This document shows, in pieces, positions 1 to 5,737 of a DNA stretch of 5,995 nucleotides. Below the pieces are notes generated by a model, which saw only the letters and a program-made list of their open reading frames with translations, was not told where the DNA came from and ran no database searches. Source of the DNA: Phycisphaerales bacterium (GTDB taxonomy: Bacteria > Planctomycetota > Phycisphaerae > UBA1845); the NCBI GenBank assembly GCA_030612785.1, contig JAUWNF010000230.1:1-5995 (forward strand), read 5' to 3'. How positions within the stretch are numbered: the first letter of the stretch is position 1; every line of letters begins with the position of its first letter. The position numbers and the translations under genes are program-made.

Positions 1-1
1 T

Positions 2-73
2 GCGGGTGTAGCTCAGTGGTAGAGCGTCACGTTGCCAACGTGAATGTCACGAGTTCAAGTCTCGTCACCCGCT
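2..73 (+). tRNA. tRNA-Gly (anticodon GCC)
   Basis: The sequence folds into a complete cloverleaf. The acceptor stem pairs GCGGGTG (2-8) with CACCCGC (66-72). The D-arm is GCTC (11-14) with GAGC (22-25). The anticodon stem is TCACG (27-31) with CGTGA (39-43) and carries the loop TTGCCAA, so the anticodon GCC is at 34-36 and reads glycine codons GGC and GGU. The T-arm pairs ACGAG (49-53) with CTCGT (61-65) around the loop TTCAAGT. The discriminator base is T73. The next bases are TTG, so the 3' CCA is not encoded and must be added by CCA-adding enzyme. Every stem is fully paired, so the gene looks intact. Its promoter lies outside the window. Confidence 0.97.
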
Positions 74-85
74 TTGGAGATGCAG

Positions 86-101
86 TTGCGTCTTGACGCG
101 G
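86..101 (+). other. Small hairpin with CTTG tetraloop downstream of tRNA-Gly
   Basis: GCGT (88-91) pairs with ACGC (96-99) around the loop CTTG (92-95); a CUUG loop is a known stable tetraloop. Flanking T-G pairs could lengthen the stem slightly. It begins 15 bases after the tRNA 3' end and has no T-run after it. It might help tRNA 3'-end processing or mark the transcript end, but a 4-bp stem is weak evidence. Confidence 0.25.
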
Positions 102-125
102 TCGATTGACATCTTGAGCATTTCG

Positions 126-240
126 CCCACCGTGGGATACCGGCACGCATAGCCAGGCGTTGGCTGCGGTGGGGTAGGTTGAGTGCCGGTAGTCAGGACT
201 GGCCGGGCGGAACATGGACGAGCGCCTGGCTTACTTTTTT
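126..240 (+). promoter_or_regulatory. Structured 5' leader of fbaB, attenuator-like
   Basis: This stretch lies in the non-coding gap between the tRNA and fbaB and holds several paired segments. AGCCAGGCGTT (151-161) pairs with AGCGCCTGGCT (221-231): 11 bp with one G-U pair, followed three bases later by six T residues (235-240), which resembles an intrinsic terminator with a long loop. Inside that loop a second hairpin forms from 186-193 with 198-206 (CCGGTAGT against ACTGGCCGG, loop CAGG, one G-U pair and one bulged G). The bases 151-155 (AGCCA) can instead pair with 161-165 (TGGCT), which excludes the long stem. Upstream, CCCAC (126-130) and GTGGG (132-136) form a small palindrome. Mutually exclusive hairpins before a T-run suggest an attenuator, but no known riboswitch class was recognised. 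It could also be the end of the tRNA transcript or chance pairing in GC-rich DNA. No convincing -35/-10 pair was found in 74-325. Confidence 0.35.
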
Positions 241-313
241 GGCGGTGCTGTGGTGTATCGTCATTTCATCCCCACGCGGCACGCCGTGGCAGGGGTATGA
301 CGGGCTTTGTGCT

Positions 314-318
314 AGGAG
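314..318 (+). promoter_or_regulatory. Ribosome binding site that fixes the fbaB start
   Basis: AGGAG lies seven bases before ATG 326. It supports 326 over the in-frame TTG at 179, which would add 49 residues unlike anything in the aldolase family. Confidence 0.8.
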
Positions 319-325
319 TGAAGTC

Positions 326-1375
326 ATGAGTGCGATTGCTGATCTTCTCGGGAATGAGGCGCAGGGCTTGCTGGATTACACGTGCAAGGGGTTCGATCGT
401 GATTCGCTGCACCTGCCCGGACCGGACTTCGTCGACCGGGTAATGGCGCTGACGGACCGCCCGACCCCGGTGCTCAAGAGCATGCAAGCGATCCTGAGTC
501 ACGGTCGTCTGGCCGACACCGGGTACATGTCGATCCTGCCGGTGGACCAGGGTATCGAGCACACCGCCGGGGCGTCGTTCGCCCCCAACCCCATCTACTT
601 CGATCCTGAGAACATCGTGAAGCTGGCGATCGAGGGCGGCTGCAACGCGGTGGCCTCGACGCTCGGGGTGCTGGGGGCGGTGTCGCGCAAGTATGCGCAC
701 AAGATCCCGTTTCTGGTCAAGCTCAACCACAACGAACTGCTCACCTATCCCAACACCTACGACCAGATCATGTTCGCCGATGTGCGCCAGGCATTTGAGC
801 TGGGCGCGGTGGCGGTTGGGGCAACGATCTACTACGGGTCCGAGGAATCCAGCCGGCAGATTCAGGAGGTGTCCGAGGCATTCCACGTAGCCCACGAGTT
901 GGGCATGGTGTCCGTGCTGTGGTGCTATCTGCGGAACAGCGCGTTCAAGAAGGACGGTAAGGACTACCACGACGCCGCCGATCTTACCGGGCAGGCCAAC
1001 CACCTGGGCGTGACCATCGAAGCGGACATCGTCAAGCAGAAGCTGCCGACGCACAACGGCGGTTTTACCGCTATCAAATTCGCCAAGACCCATCCGGCCG
1101 TCTACGAAAAGCTGGCCACCGACCATCCCATCGAGCTGTGTCGCTACCAGGTGGCGTGCAATTACATGGGCCGGACCGGCTTGATCAACTCCGGTGGGGC
1201 GTCTGGTGAGAACGACTTCGCCGAGGCGTGCCGCACGGCGGTGATCAACAAACGAGCCGGCGGGACGGGGCTGATTTCGGGACGCAAGGCGTTTCAGCGC
1301 CCGATGGCCGACGGTATCAAGCTGCTCAATACCATCCAGGACGTTTACCTGGACGAGAGCGTGACCGTTGCTTGA
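326..1375 (+). CDS. fbaB: Class I fructose-bisphosphate aldolase (FbaB/DhnA type)
   Basis: This enzyme cleaves fructose 1,6-bisphosphate to dihydroxyacetone phosphate and glyceraldehyde 3-phosphate, or runs the reverse condensation, in cytosolic glycolysis and gluconeogenesis. It works through a Schiff-base lysine rather than a metal ion. The 349-residue product matches the E. coli FbaB length (350) and resembles it from end to end as I recall that sequence: [10 protein letters not shown] near residue 30, [11 protein letters not shown] at 69-79, [11 protein letters not shown] at 127-137, [13 protein letters not shown] at 163-175, [10 protein letters not shown] at 202-211 and [10 protein letters not shown] at 219-228. 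The likely Schiff-base lysine is K237 in ADIVKQK. The phosphate-binding end shows INSGGASGE (287-295) and [14 protein letters not shown] (310-323). The start at ATG 326 has a good ribosome binding site and matches the family N-terminus; an in-frame extension back to 179 does not look like protein of this family. The stop codon sits in the loop of a hairpin at 1364-1383. No break or missing key residue is seen. Confidence 0.96.
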   Translation: MSAIADLLGNEAQGLLDYTCKGFDRDSLHLPGPDFVDRVMALTDRPTPVLKSMQAILSHGRLADTGYMSILPVDQGIEHTAGASFAPNPIYFDPENIVKLAIEGGCNAVASTLGVLGAVSRKYAHKIPFLVKLNHNELLTYPNTYDQIMFADVRQAFELGAVAVGATIYYGSEESSRQIQEVSEAFHVAHELGMVSVLWCYLRNSAFKKDGKDYHDAADLTGQANHLGVTIEADIVKQKLPTHNGGFTAIKFAKTHPAVYEKLATDHPIELCRYQVACNYMGRTGLINSGGASGENDFAEACRTAVINKRAGGTGLISGRKAFQRPMADGIKLLNTIQDVYLDESVTVA

Positions 1376-1383
1376 GCAACGGT
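1364..1383 (+). terminator. Perfect 8-bp hairpin spanning the fbaB stop codon
   Basis: ACCGTTGC (1364-1371) pairs without mismatch with GCAACGGT (1376-1383) around the loop TTGA, which contains the TGA stop (1373-1375). No T-run follows, so it is not a classical intrinsic terminator. It may be a U-less terminator or a 3' stabiliser. Trigger factor starts 51 bases after it. Confidence 0.45.
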
Positions 1384-1434
1384 AGAGTGGCAGAGCACTA
1401 ATTCACAGGCGCGGGACAACGGAGAGACAGTTCC

Positions 1435-3015
1435 ATGGCTGATGAGGAAGACACCGGCGTAGAAGTCGAGAATGAGGACGTCAAGCAGGAGGACGTTGAG
1501 CAAGAGGACGTCAAGCAGGAAGACGTTGAGCAAGAGGAGCTGTCCGACGACGAGAAGCTGATGGCCAAGCTGGAGGAGGCCGTCGAAGTGGACGTCGAGG
1601 ACATCGGTCCCCTGCGCAAGAAGTTGGACATCTCCATTCCGCGCGCCCTGATCGAAGAGCGTCTGGGCGAGCAGTTCGAGGAACTCAAGCGCGAGGCCGT
1701 CGTGCCGGGATTTCGCCGCGGTCGGGCGCCGTTGCGTCTGGTCGAGAAGCGCTTCGGCCACGAAGTCGGTGACGAGCTCACGGCGCAGTTGGTAAGCAGT
1801 GGGTATCTGGCAGCGGTCAAGAAACTGGAGCTTAACACGCTGGGCGATCCATTGGTGTGGGCCAAGATTCCCGAGCAGGTCAGCGATGAGTCGGGCATGA
1901 ACAGGGTGGTGGTCTCCGAGAAACTGGTCAGCACCGAGCAGGCCCTGGAGCACCTGCACATGCCCAAGGAGGACGATTTCACCTTTAGCTGCGAGGTGGA
2001 ATTGAGGCCTGAGTTCGAGTTGCCCGCCCTGGACGGTATTGCGGTGGAGAAGACGGCGCGGACCGTCACCGACGAAGACGTGACCGCCGAGTGCAAGCGG
2101 ATGTTGGCATTCCGCGGAAGTTACACGCCCGTGGAAGGTGAACCGGTCGAGGCGGACGACCTGGTAGTCGGCGACATGAAGGTGGTGGTTGACGGCAAGA
2201 CGATCAAGTCGGAGGCCAACGCCATGCTGGCCGCCCGCGACCAGCGTTACGAAGGCCTGCAATTAACCGGGTTCGGCGACGTTCTGATCGGCAAGAAGGC
2301 GGGGGAGGAAGTGAAGGTGGAGGTCACCTTCCCCGAGGACTTCGACACGCCGGAGCTGCGCGGTAAGAGCGGGAGCTTTGAACTGACGATCCACGACATC
2401 AAGCGTCTGGTCATTCCGAAACTGACGCCCGAGTTGCTCGCGGAGTTCGGCTACGAGGACGAGGGCGAGATGCGCGAGGCCGTCAAGGCTAGTATGGAGC
2501 AGCGTCTCCAGAGCCGGGTGAAGGAGGCCATGCGCGTGCAGGTCACCAAGTACCTGCTGGACAACGCGGATTTCCAATTGCCGGAGAGCCTGTCACAACG
2601 GCAGACAGACACGGTCGTGCGGCGGCGGATGGTCGAGCTGTATCAGGCCGGGGCGCCCGAGGCGGAGATCACCAAGCGAATGGACGAACTTCGCGTGCAG
2701 GCGGCGGCGGAGGCGACCACCGATCTGAAGTTGTTCTTTGTGCTGGACAAAATCGCCGAGGAGCGAGAGATCGAGGTCACCGAGGACGAGATCAACGGGA
2801 CTATCGCTTCGATCGCAGCCATGCAGGGCAAGCGCTTCGACCGCATGCGCGACGAACTCAGCAAGAACGACGGCATGAGGGCACTTTACCTGCGGATTCG
2901 GGACGCGAAGGTTTTGGACGCGCTCCTGGAGTCGGCCGAGATCACGGAGAAGAACGAGTCCGAGAATGAATCCGCAGGGACTGTGAAAAGGGGGTCGGGA
3001 AGGAAGGGAAACTAG
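1435..3015 (+). CDS. tig: Trigger factor (ribosome-associated chaperone) with acidic N-terminal extension
   Basis: Trigger factor binds the ribosome near the exit tunnel and shelters nascent chains. The product is 526 residues; E. coli Tig has 432. Residues 1-55 are an acidic extension absent from standard Tig, with the 10-residue unit EDVKQEDVEQ twice at 14-33. The ribosome-binding domain runs from about 60 to 195 and carries the signature GFRRGRAP at 92-99, equivalent to the usual GFRxGKxP. Between the GDP at 137-139 and EDDFTFS (179-185) there are roughly 28 more residues than in E. coli. A PPIase/FKBP-like domain at about 240-323 keeps KKAGEEVKVEVTFPEDF (287-303) but lacks the usual GxGxxIPGFE stretch and some pocket aromatics, so isomerase activity is doubtful. 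The helical chaperone C-domain covers about 324-505, followed by a short polar tail. GGAGAG at 1421-1426 supports ATG 1435. Placement directly before clpP is the common bacterial order. Confidence 0.94.
   Translation: MADEEDTGVEVENEDVKQEDVEQEDVKQEDVEQEELSDDEKLMAKLEEAVEVDVEDIGPLRKKLDISIPRALIEERLGEQFEELKREAVVPGFRRGRAPLRLVEKRFGHEVGDELTAQLVSSGYLAAVKKLELNTLGDPLVWAKIPEQVSDESGMNRVVVSEKLVSTEQALEHLHMPKEDDFTFSCEVELRPEFELPALDGIAVEKTARTVTDEDVTAECKRMLAFRGSYTPVEGEPVEADDLVVGDMKVVVDGKTIKSEANAMLAARDQRYEGLQLTGFGDVLIGKKAGEEVKVEVTFPEDFDTPELRGKSGSFELTIHDIKRLVIPKLTPELLAEFGYEDEGEMREAVKASMEQRLQSRVKEAMRVQVTKYLLDNADFQLPESLSQRQTDTVVRRRMVELYQAGAPEAEITKRMDELRVQAAAEATTDLKLFFVLDKIAEEREIEVTEDEINGTIASIAAMQGKRFDRMRDELSKNDGMRALYLRIRDAKVLDALLESAEITEKNESENESAGTVKRGSGRKGN
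1474..1533 (+). repeat. Two tandem 30-bp repeats inside tig
   Basis: Copies at 1474-1503 and 1504-1533 differ at one base (G1491 against A1521, a silent Gln-Glu context change that keeps Glu-Asp as coded). Each encodes EDVKQEDVEQ, which is itself two 5-residue units of the form EDV(K/E)Q, so the protein shows four such units at residues 14-33. The near-identity at DNA level points to recent duplication or slippage. The length is a multiple of three, so copy-number change would keep the frame. Confidence 0.9.
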
Positions 3016-3060
3016 AACAGTTGCGGCCGGTTTTGTGCCGACGTAAGGGGGTATTAATCA

Positions 3061-3067
3061 AGGGAAG
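3061..3067 (+). promoter_or_regulatory. Ribosome binding site that fixes the first clpP start
   Basis: AGGGAAG ends four bases before ATG 3072. It supports this start over the in-frame TTG at 3021, which would overlap the presumed untranslated gap after tig and add 17 residues with no family resemblance. Confidence 0.6.
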
Positions 3068-3071
3068 ATCC

Positions 3072-3722
3072 ATGCCAAAGTTGATTCACCCGGGTGATGT
3101 TCTGAACCAAGCGTACCCTCAGTACCAGCGGACGCGGGAGATGTCCATCGAGGAGATGCTCCTGGAGAACCGGATCATTTTCATGTCCGGTCCGATATTG
3201 GAGCGTAGCGCCAGCGTGGCCATCATGCGGCTGCTGTATTTGGAGTCGATCAAGAAGGATCAGGAAATCAATCTATACATAAACTCGCCGGGCGGACTGG
3301 TGGACCAGACGCTGGCCATCTACGACACGATTCGCTTCTTGAACTGCGAGGTGGCCACCTATTGCATCGGGCAAGCCGCCAGCGGCGCGGCGATCGTTTT
3401 GATGTCGGGCGCCAAGGGCAAACGCTTTATACTGCCCCATGCGAAAGTCATGCTGCACCAACCCTACGGCGGAATCAGCGGCCAAGCCGAGGACATCCGC
3501 ATCCAGGCCGAGGAAGTCATTAAAGACAAGCGACGGTTGAATGAGATCGTGACCGAGTGCACCGGCCAGGAGTACGATAAGGTCTGCGAGTACACCGAAC
3601 GCGATTGCTACCTGAACGCGGAGGAAGCGAAGGAGTTCGGGATCGTGGACGAAGTCCTCAAGGAAGAGGACAAGGGGAAGAAGGAGAAGAAACCGGCGGA
3701 GCGGGAGAAGCAGACTGATTAA
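3072..3722 (+). CDS. clpP: ATP-dependent Clp protease proteolytic subunit ClpP, first copy (divergent)
   Basis: ClpP is the serine peptidase that forms stacked heptameric rings and degrades proteins fed by an AAA+ unfoldase such as ClpX or ClpA. The product has 216 residues. The catalytic triad is complete: S104 in GQAASGAA, H129 in VMLHQP and D178 in TERDCYL. The conserved INSPGG (70-75) and GAKGKRFILP (113-122) are present. It departs from canonical ClpP in three places: the N-terminal RGERxxDIYSRLL segment, which shapes the axial pore, is replaced by a sequence with YQRTREMSIEEMLLENRII (18-36); the usual GGSVxAG is GGLVDQT (74-80); and the active-serine strand reads SGAA instead of SMGA. 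A Lys/Glu-rich tail (about 197-216) extends past the normal end. It starts 56 bases after tig and precedes a second clpP by 65 bases. An active peptidase in a mixed complex with the second copy is likely but inferred. Which paralogue is P1 or P2 is only positional here. Confidence 0.93.
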   Translation: MPKLIHPGDVLNQAYPQYQRTREMSIEEMLLENRIIFMSGPILERSASVAIMRLLYLESIKKDQEINLYINSPGGLVDQTLAIYDTIRFLNCEVATYCIGQAASGAAIVLMSGAKGKRFILPHAKVMLHQPYGGISGQAEDIRIQAEEVIKDKRRLNEIVTECTGQEYDKVCEYTERDCYLNAEEAKEFGIVDEVLKEEDKGKKEKKPAEREKQTD

Positions 3723-3736
3723 CGCGCCTCTGCGCG
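3723..3736 (+). other. GC hairpin immediately after the first clpP stop
   Basis: CGCGC (3723-3727) pairs with GCGCG (3732-3736) around the loop CTCT, beginning at the base after the TAA stop. There is no T-run. It could slow 3' exonucleases or adjust the ratio of the two ClpP products within a shared transcript; this role is inference. Confidence 0.35.
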
Positions 3737-3787
3737 AGAGTCTGTTTCAAGAACCTGTTTCGTGATATGGGGAGCTAGACAGACATC

Positions 3788-4399
3788 ATGCCGACCATGA
3801 ATCAACAGATTCCTTTCGTGATCGAGACCAGCGGCCGCGGCGAGCGGGCCTATGACATCTATTCCCGCCTCCTAAAAGATCGAATCATCTTTTTGGGCGG
3901 TGGTATAGACGATGCCCAGGCCAACGTAGCCGTGGCGCAGATGTTGTTCCTGTCCAACCAGGATCCGAAGGCGGCCATCTCTCTGTACATCAATTCTCCC
4001 GGCGGCTCGGTGTCGGCGGGCCTGGCGATTTACGACACCATGCAGTTCGTTCGTTGCGATGTGTCCACCTACTGCATCGGGCTGGCGGCGAGCATGGGGG
4101 CGCTGCTGGTTTGCGGGGGCACGAGGGGCAAGCGCTACATGCTGCCGAACTCGCGCCTGTTGCTCCACCAACCGCTCATCGGCGGCGTGCTGGAGGGCAG
4201 CGCCACCGATCTAGCCATCGAAGCCGAGGAGATCATCCGCGTCCGCAAGCGCCTCTATGAGATCATCTCGAGCTGCACGGGCAAGAGAATAGAGGACGTC
4301 GAAAAGGACTGCGACCGCAACCTGTGGCTGGATGCCCGGCAAGGGGTCGACTACGGATTGGCCGACGAGGTCATCGAGCGGATCCCCGAGGCGTTGTAA
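3788..4399 (+). CDS. clpP: ATP-dependent Clp protease proteolytic subunit ClpP, second copy (canonical)
   Basis: This 203-residue product is a textbook ClpP. The N-terminus IPFVIETSGRGERAYDIYSR (8-27) matches the canonical axial-loop and first-helix region, followed by LLKDRIIFLGGGID. The catalytic triad is S102 in GLAASMGA, H127 in LLLHQP and D176 in the DRNLWL segment. INSPGGSVSAGLAIYDTMQ (69-87) carries the oxyanion-hole glycines and part of the unfoldase-docking surface. The start is secure: an in-frame TAG lies at 3776-3778, only four codons before ATG 3788, and GGGGAG (3769-3774) provides a somewhat distant ribosome binding site. A second ATG at 3797 is possible but further from it. It follows the divergent clpP by 65 bases and probably shares its transcript. 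Because this copy retains normal docking and pore features, it is the better candidate to contact ClpX or ClpC; no such partner gene is seen here. Confidence 0.96.
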   Translation: MPTMNQQIPFVIETSGRGERAYDIYSRLLKDRIIFLGGGIDDAQANVAVAQMLFLSNQDPKAAISLYINSPGGSVSAGLAIYDTMQFVRCDVSTYCIGLAASMGALLVCGGTRGKRYMLPNSRLLLHQPLIGGVLEGSATDLAIEAEEIIRVRKRLYEIISSCTGKRIEDVEKDCDRNLWLDARQGVDYGLADEVIERIPEAL

Positions 4400-4402
4400 C
4401 GC
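4391..4402 (+). other. Short hairpin over the second clpP stop
   Basis: GCGT (4391-4394) pairs with ACGC (4399-4402), with a further T-A pair possible; the TAA stop (4397-4399) lies in the loop and stem edge. There is no T-run. The stem is short, so this may be chance. Confidence 0.2.
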
Positions 4403-4480
4403 ATCAGTCTCGCGAAACACCGCAGGTTGGCGGAAGACAGCAGCTTGCAATCCCCGGAGAGTCGTGGGATTCTGTAGACT

Positions 4481-5737
4481 ATGGAGAACGACACGCTCAG
4501 ACGGCAGATCAGCGACCTGACCGCGTTGCTGGAGGTCTCCAAGTACTTGGGCTCCACCACGGAGTTGGTGCCACTGCTGCAGCGCGTGGAGCATGCGGCG
4601 CTGGAGGTGTTGGACTGCGAGCGCGCCTCGGTCTTTCTCTACGACGCCGTGGCGGAGGAACTCTACAGCAAGGTGGCGACCGGGGAGAGCGAAATCCGTT
4701 TCTTGGCGAAGCTGGGCGTGGCCGGTGACACGGTGGCCAAACGGTCCATCGAGAACATCCCGGACGCCTACGCGCACCCCCGTTTCAACCGCGAAATCGA
4801 CAAGAAGACCGGTTTTCGCACGAGGACGATTCTCTCCATTCCGCTGACCGGGCACGACGGGGCGATTGTGGGTGTTCTGCAATCACTCAACAAACGTGGC
4901 GGAGCTTTCGACCGGCGCGATGAGGAGGAGGGAGCCATTCTGGGCTCGCTGGCGGGTGTGGCGATCCAACGCCAGATGCTGTTGGACGAGTTTGCGGAGA
5001 AGCAACGCCTGGTGCATGATTTGGCCGTCGCCCGCGAGATCCAGAGTTCCCTGCTGCCGAAGGAGGATCCCTCGGTCGAGGGGTACGACATCGCCGGATG
5101 GAACCGGCCGGCCGATGAGACCGGTGGTGACTGCTACGATTACGTGCCGCTGCCCGGAGGGGCCATCGGCTTGCTGGTGGCGGACGCAACCGGGCACGGG
5201 ATCGGCCCGGCTTTGATCGTGTCCGAGTGCCGGGCGATGCTTCGGGCGTTGGTCATGATGACGGATGACCTATCCGTGATCATGTCGCGGGTGAACGAAC
5301 GGCTGCTACAAGATCTCAGCGGCGGCAGGTTTGTGACCGCGTTTTTTGGGGCGCTGGACCCGCGCGAACATGTCCTCGATTACGTCAGCGCCGGTCACGG
5401 ACCACTACTGTACTTCCACGCTGACACCGAGCGAGGAGAGGAACTACAGGCTACGGCGCTACCTCTGGCGATCATGCGCGAGTTCGATGCGAAACCGGGG
5501 ACGCCGATGCGGATGAAGCCCGGGGATATTCTGATTCTGGTAACGGACGGCTTCTTCGAATGGGCCAATCGAGACGGCGAACTGTTCGGCACCGAGCGCA
5601 TTTTCGACGTGGTCCGCACCCACCGGGCGGACCCGGCGCGGCGCATCATCGAGCGGCTTCACGAAGCGGTGGTCCGGTTCGGCGAGGGAACGACACAAGC
5701 GGACGATCTCACCGCGATCGTCGTCAAACGACACTAA
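4481..5737 (+). CDS. GAF-domain PP2C/SpoIIE-type serine/threonine phosphatase (RsbU-like)
   Basis: The 418-residue protein pairs a sensor with a metal-dependent phosphatase. Such proteins usually dephosphorylate an anti-anti-sigma (STAS) protein in partner-switching control of stress or developmental genes. Residues 1-25 look helical. A GAF domain follows at about 27-165, with RASVFLYD (48-55), the PDAYAHPRFNREIDKKTGFRT stretch split across 94-114, and GVLQSLNKRGGAFDRRDE (131-148). The linker VAREIQSSLLP (183-193) is typical of this family. The PP2C domain (about 200-418) keeps its metal-binding acids: D217 and D220 in GGDCYD, D235 in VADATGHG, D356 in VTDGFFE and D409 in ADDLT, with SAGHGPLL at 303-310. 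It should therefore be active and soluble; no membrane segment or signal peptide is seen. The start is fixed by an in-frame TAG at 4475-4477; GGGA at 4466-4469 is a weak ribosome binding site. No STAS or RsbW-like kinase gene is nearby, so the target and GAF ligand are unknown. Confidence 0.92.
   Translation: MENDTLRRQISDLTALLEVSKYLGSTTELVPLLQRVEHAALEVLDCERASVFLYDAVAEELYSKVATGESEIRFLAKLGVAGDTVAKRSIENIPDAYAHPRFNREIDKKTGFRTRTILSIPLTGHDGAIVGVLQSLNKRGGAFDRRDEEEGAILGSLAGVAIQRQMLLDEFAEKQRLVHDLAVAREIQSSLLPKEDPSVEGYDIAGWNRPADETGGDCYDYVPLPGGAIGLLVADATGHGIGPALIVSECRAMLRALVMMTDDLSVIMSRVNERLLQDLSGGRFVTAFFGALDPREHVLDYVSAGHGPLLYFHADTERGEELQATALPLAIMREFDAKPGTPMRMKPGDILILVTDGFFEWANRDGELFGTERIFDVVRTHRADPARRIIERLHEAVVRFGEGTTQADDLTAIVVKRH

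Noticed and set aside
93..140. TTGACG (93-98) and TTGACA (106-111) as -35 boxes of a promoter
   Set aside because: No -10-like hexamer lies at 16-18 bases; the nearest candidate, GGATAC at 135-140, is 23 bases away.
179..325. N-terminal extension of fbaB from TTG 179, with a hydrophobic stretch that could pass for a signal or membrane segment
   Set aside because: The added 49 residues do not resemble the family; a good ribosome binding site and the family N-terminus both point to ATG 326.
266..1126. Long open frame (286 codons) on the minus strand opposite fbaB
   Set aside because: It is antisense to a clearly recognised aldolase, contains no family motif, and is Val/Arg/Gly-rich as expected from the reverse reading of GC-rich coding DNA.
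1345..2262. Minus-strand frame of 305 codons with Leu-rich repeats resembling membrane segments
   Set aside because: The Leu-rich stretch is the reverse reading of the acidic EDVKQ/EDVEQ repeat of tig; the rest shows no domain. It overlaps a well-supported gene.
3024..3040. CGGC/GCCG hairpin between tig and the first clpP as a terminator
   Set aside because: It has only four base pairs with a nine-base loop and no T-run after it.
3741..3760. Repeated CTGTTTC in the gap between the two clpP genes
   Set aside because: A seven-base direct repeat with no symmetry or known operator match is expected by chance.
4445..4480. TTGCAA with GATTCT or TAGACT as a promoter for the phosphatase gene
   Set aside because: GATTCT at 17 bases matches only three of six -10 positions and TAGACT is 24 bases away; either would give an almost leaderless transcript.
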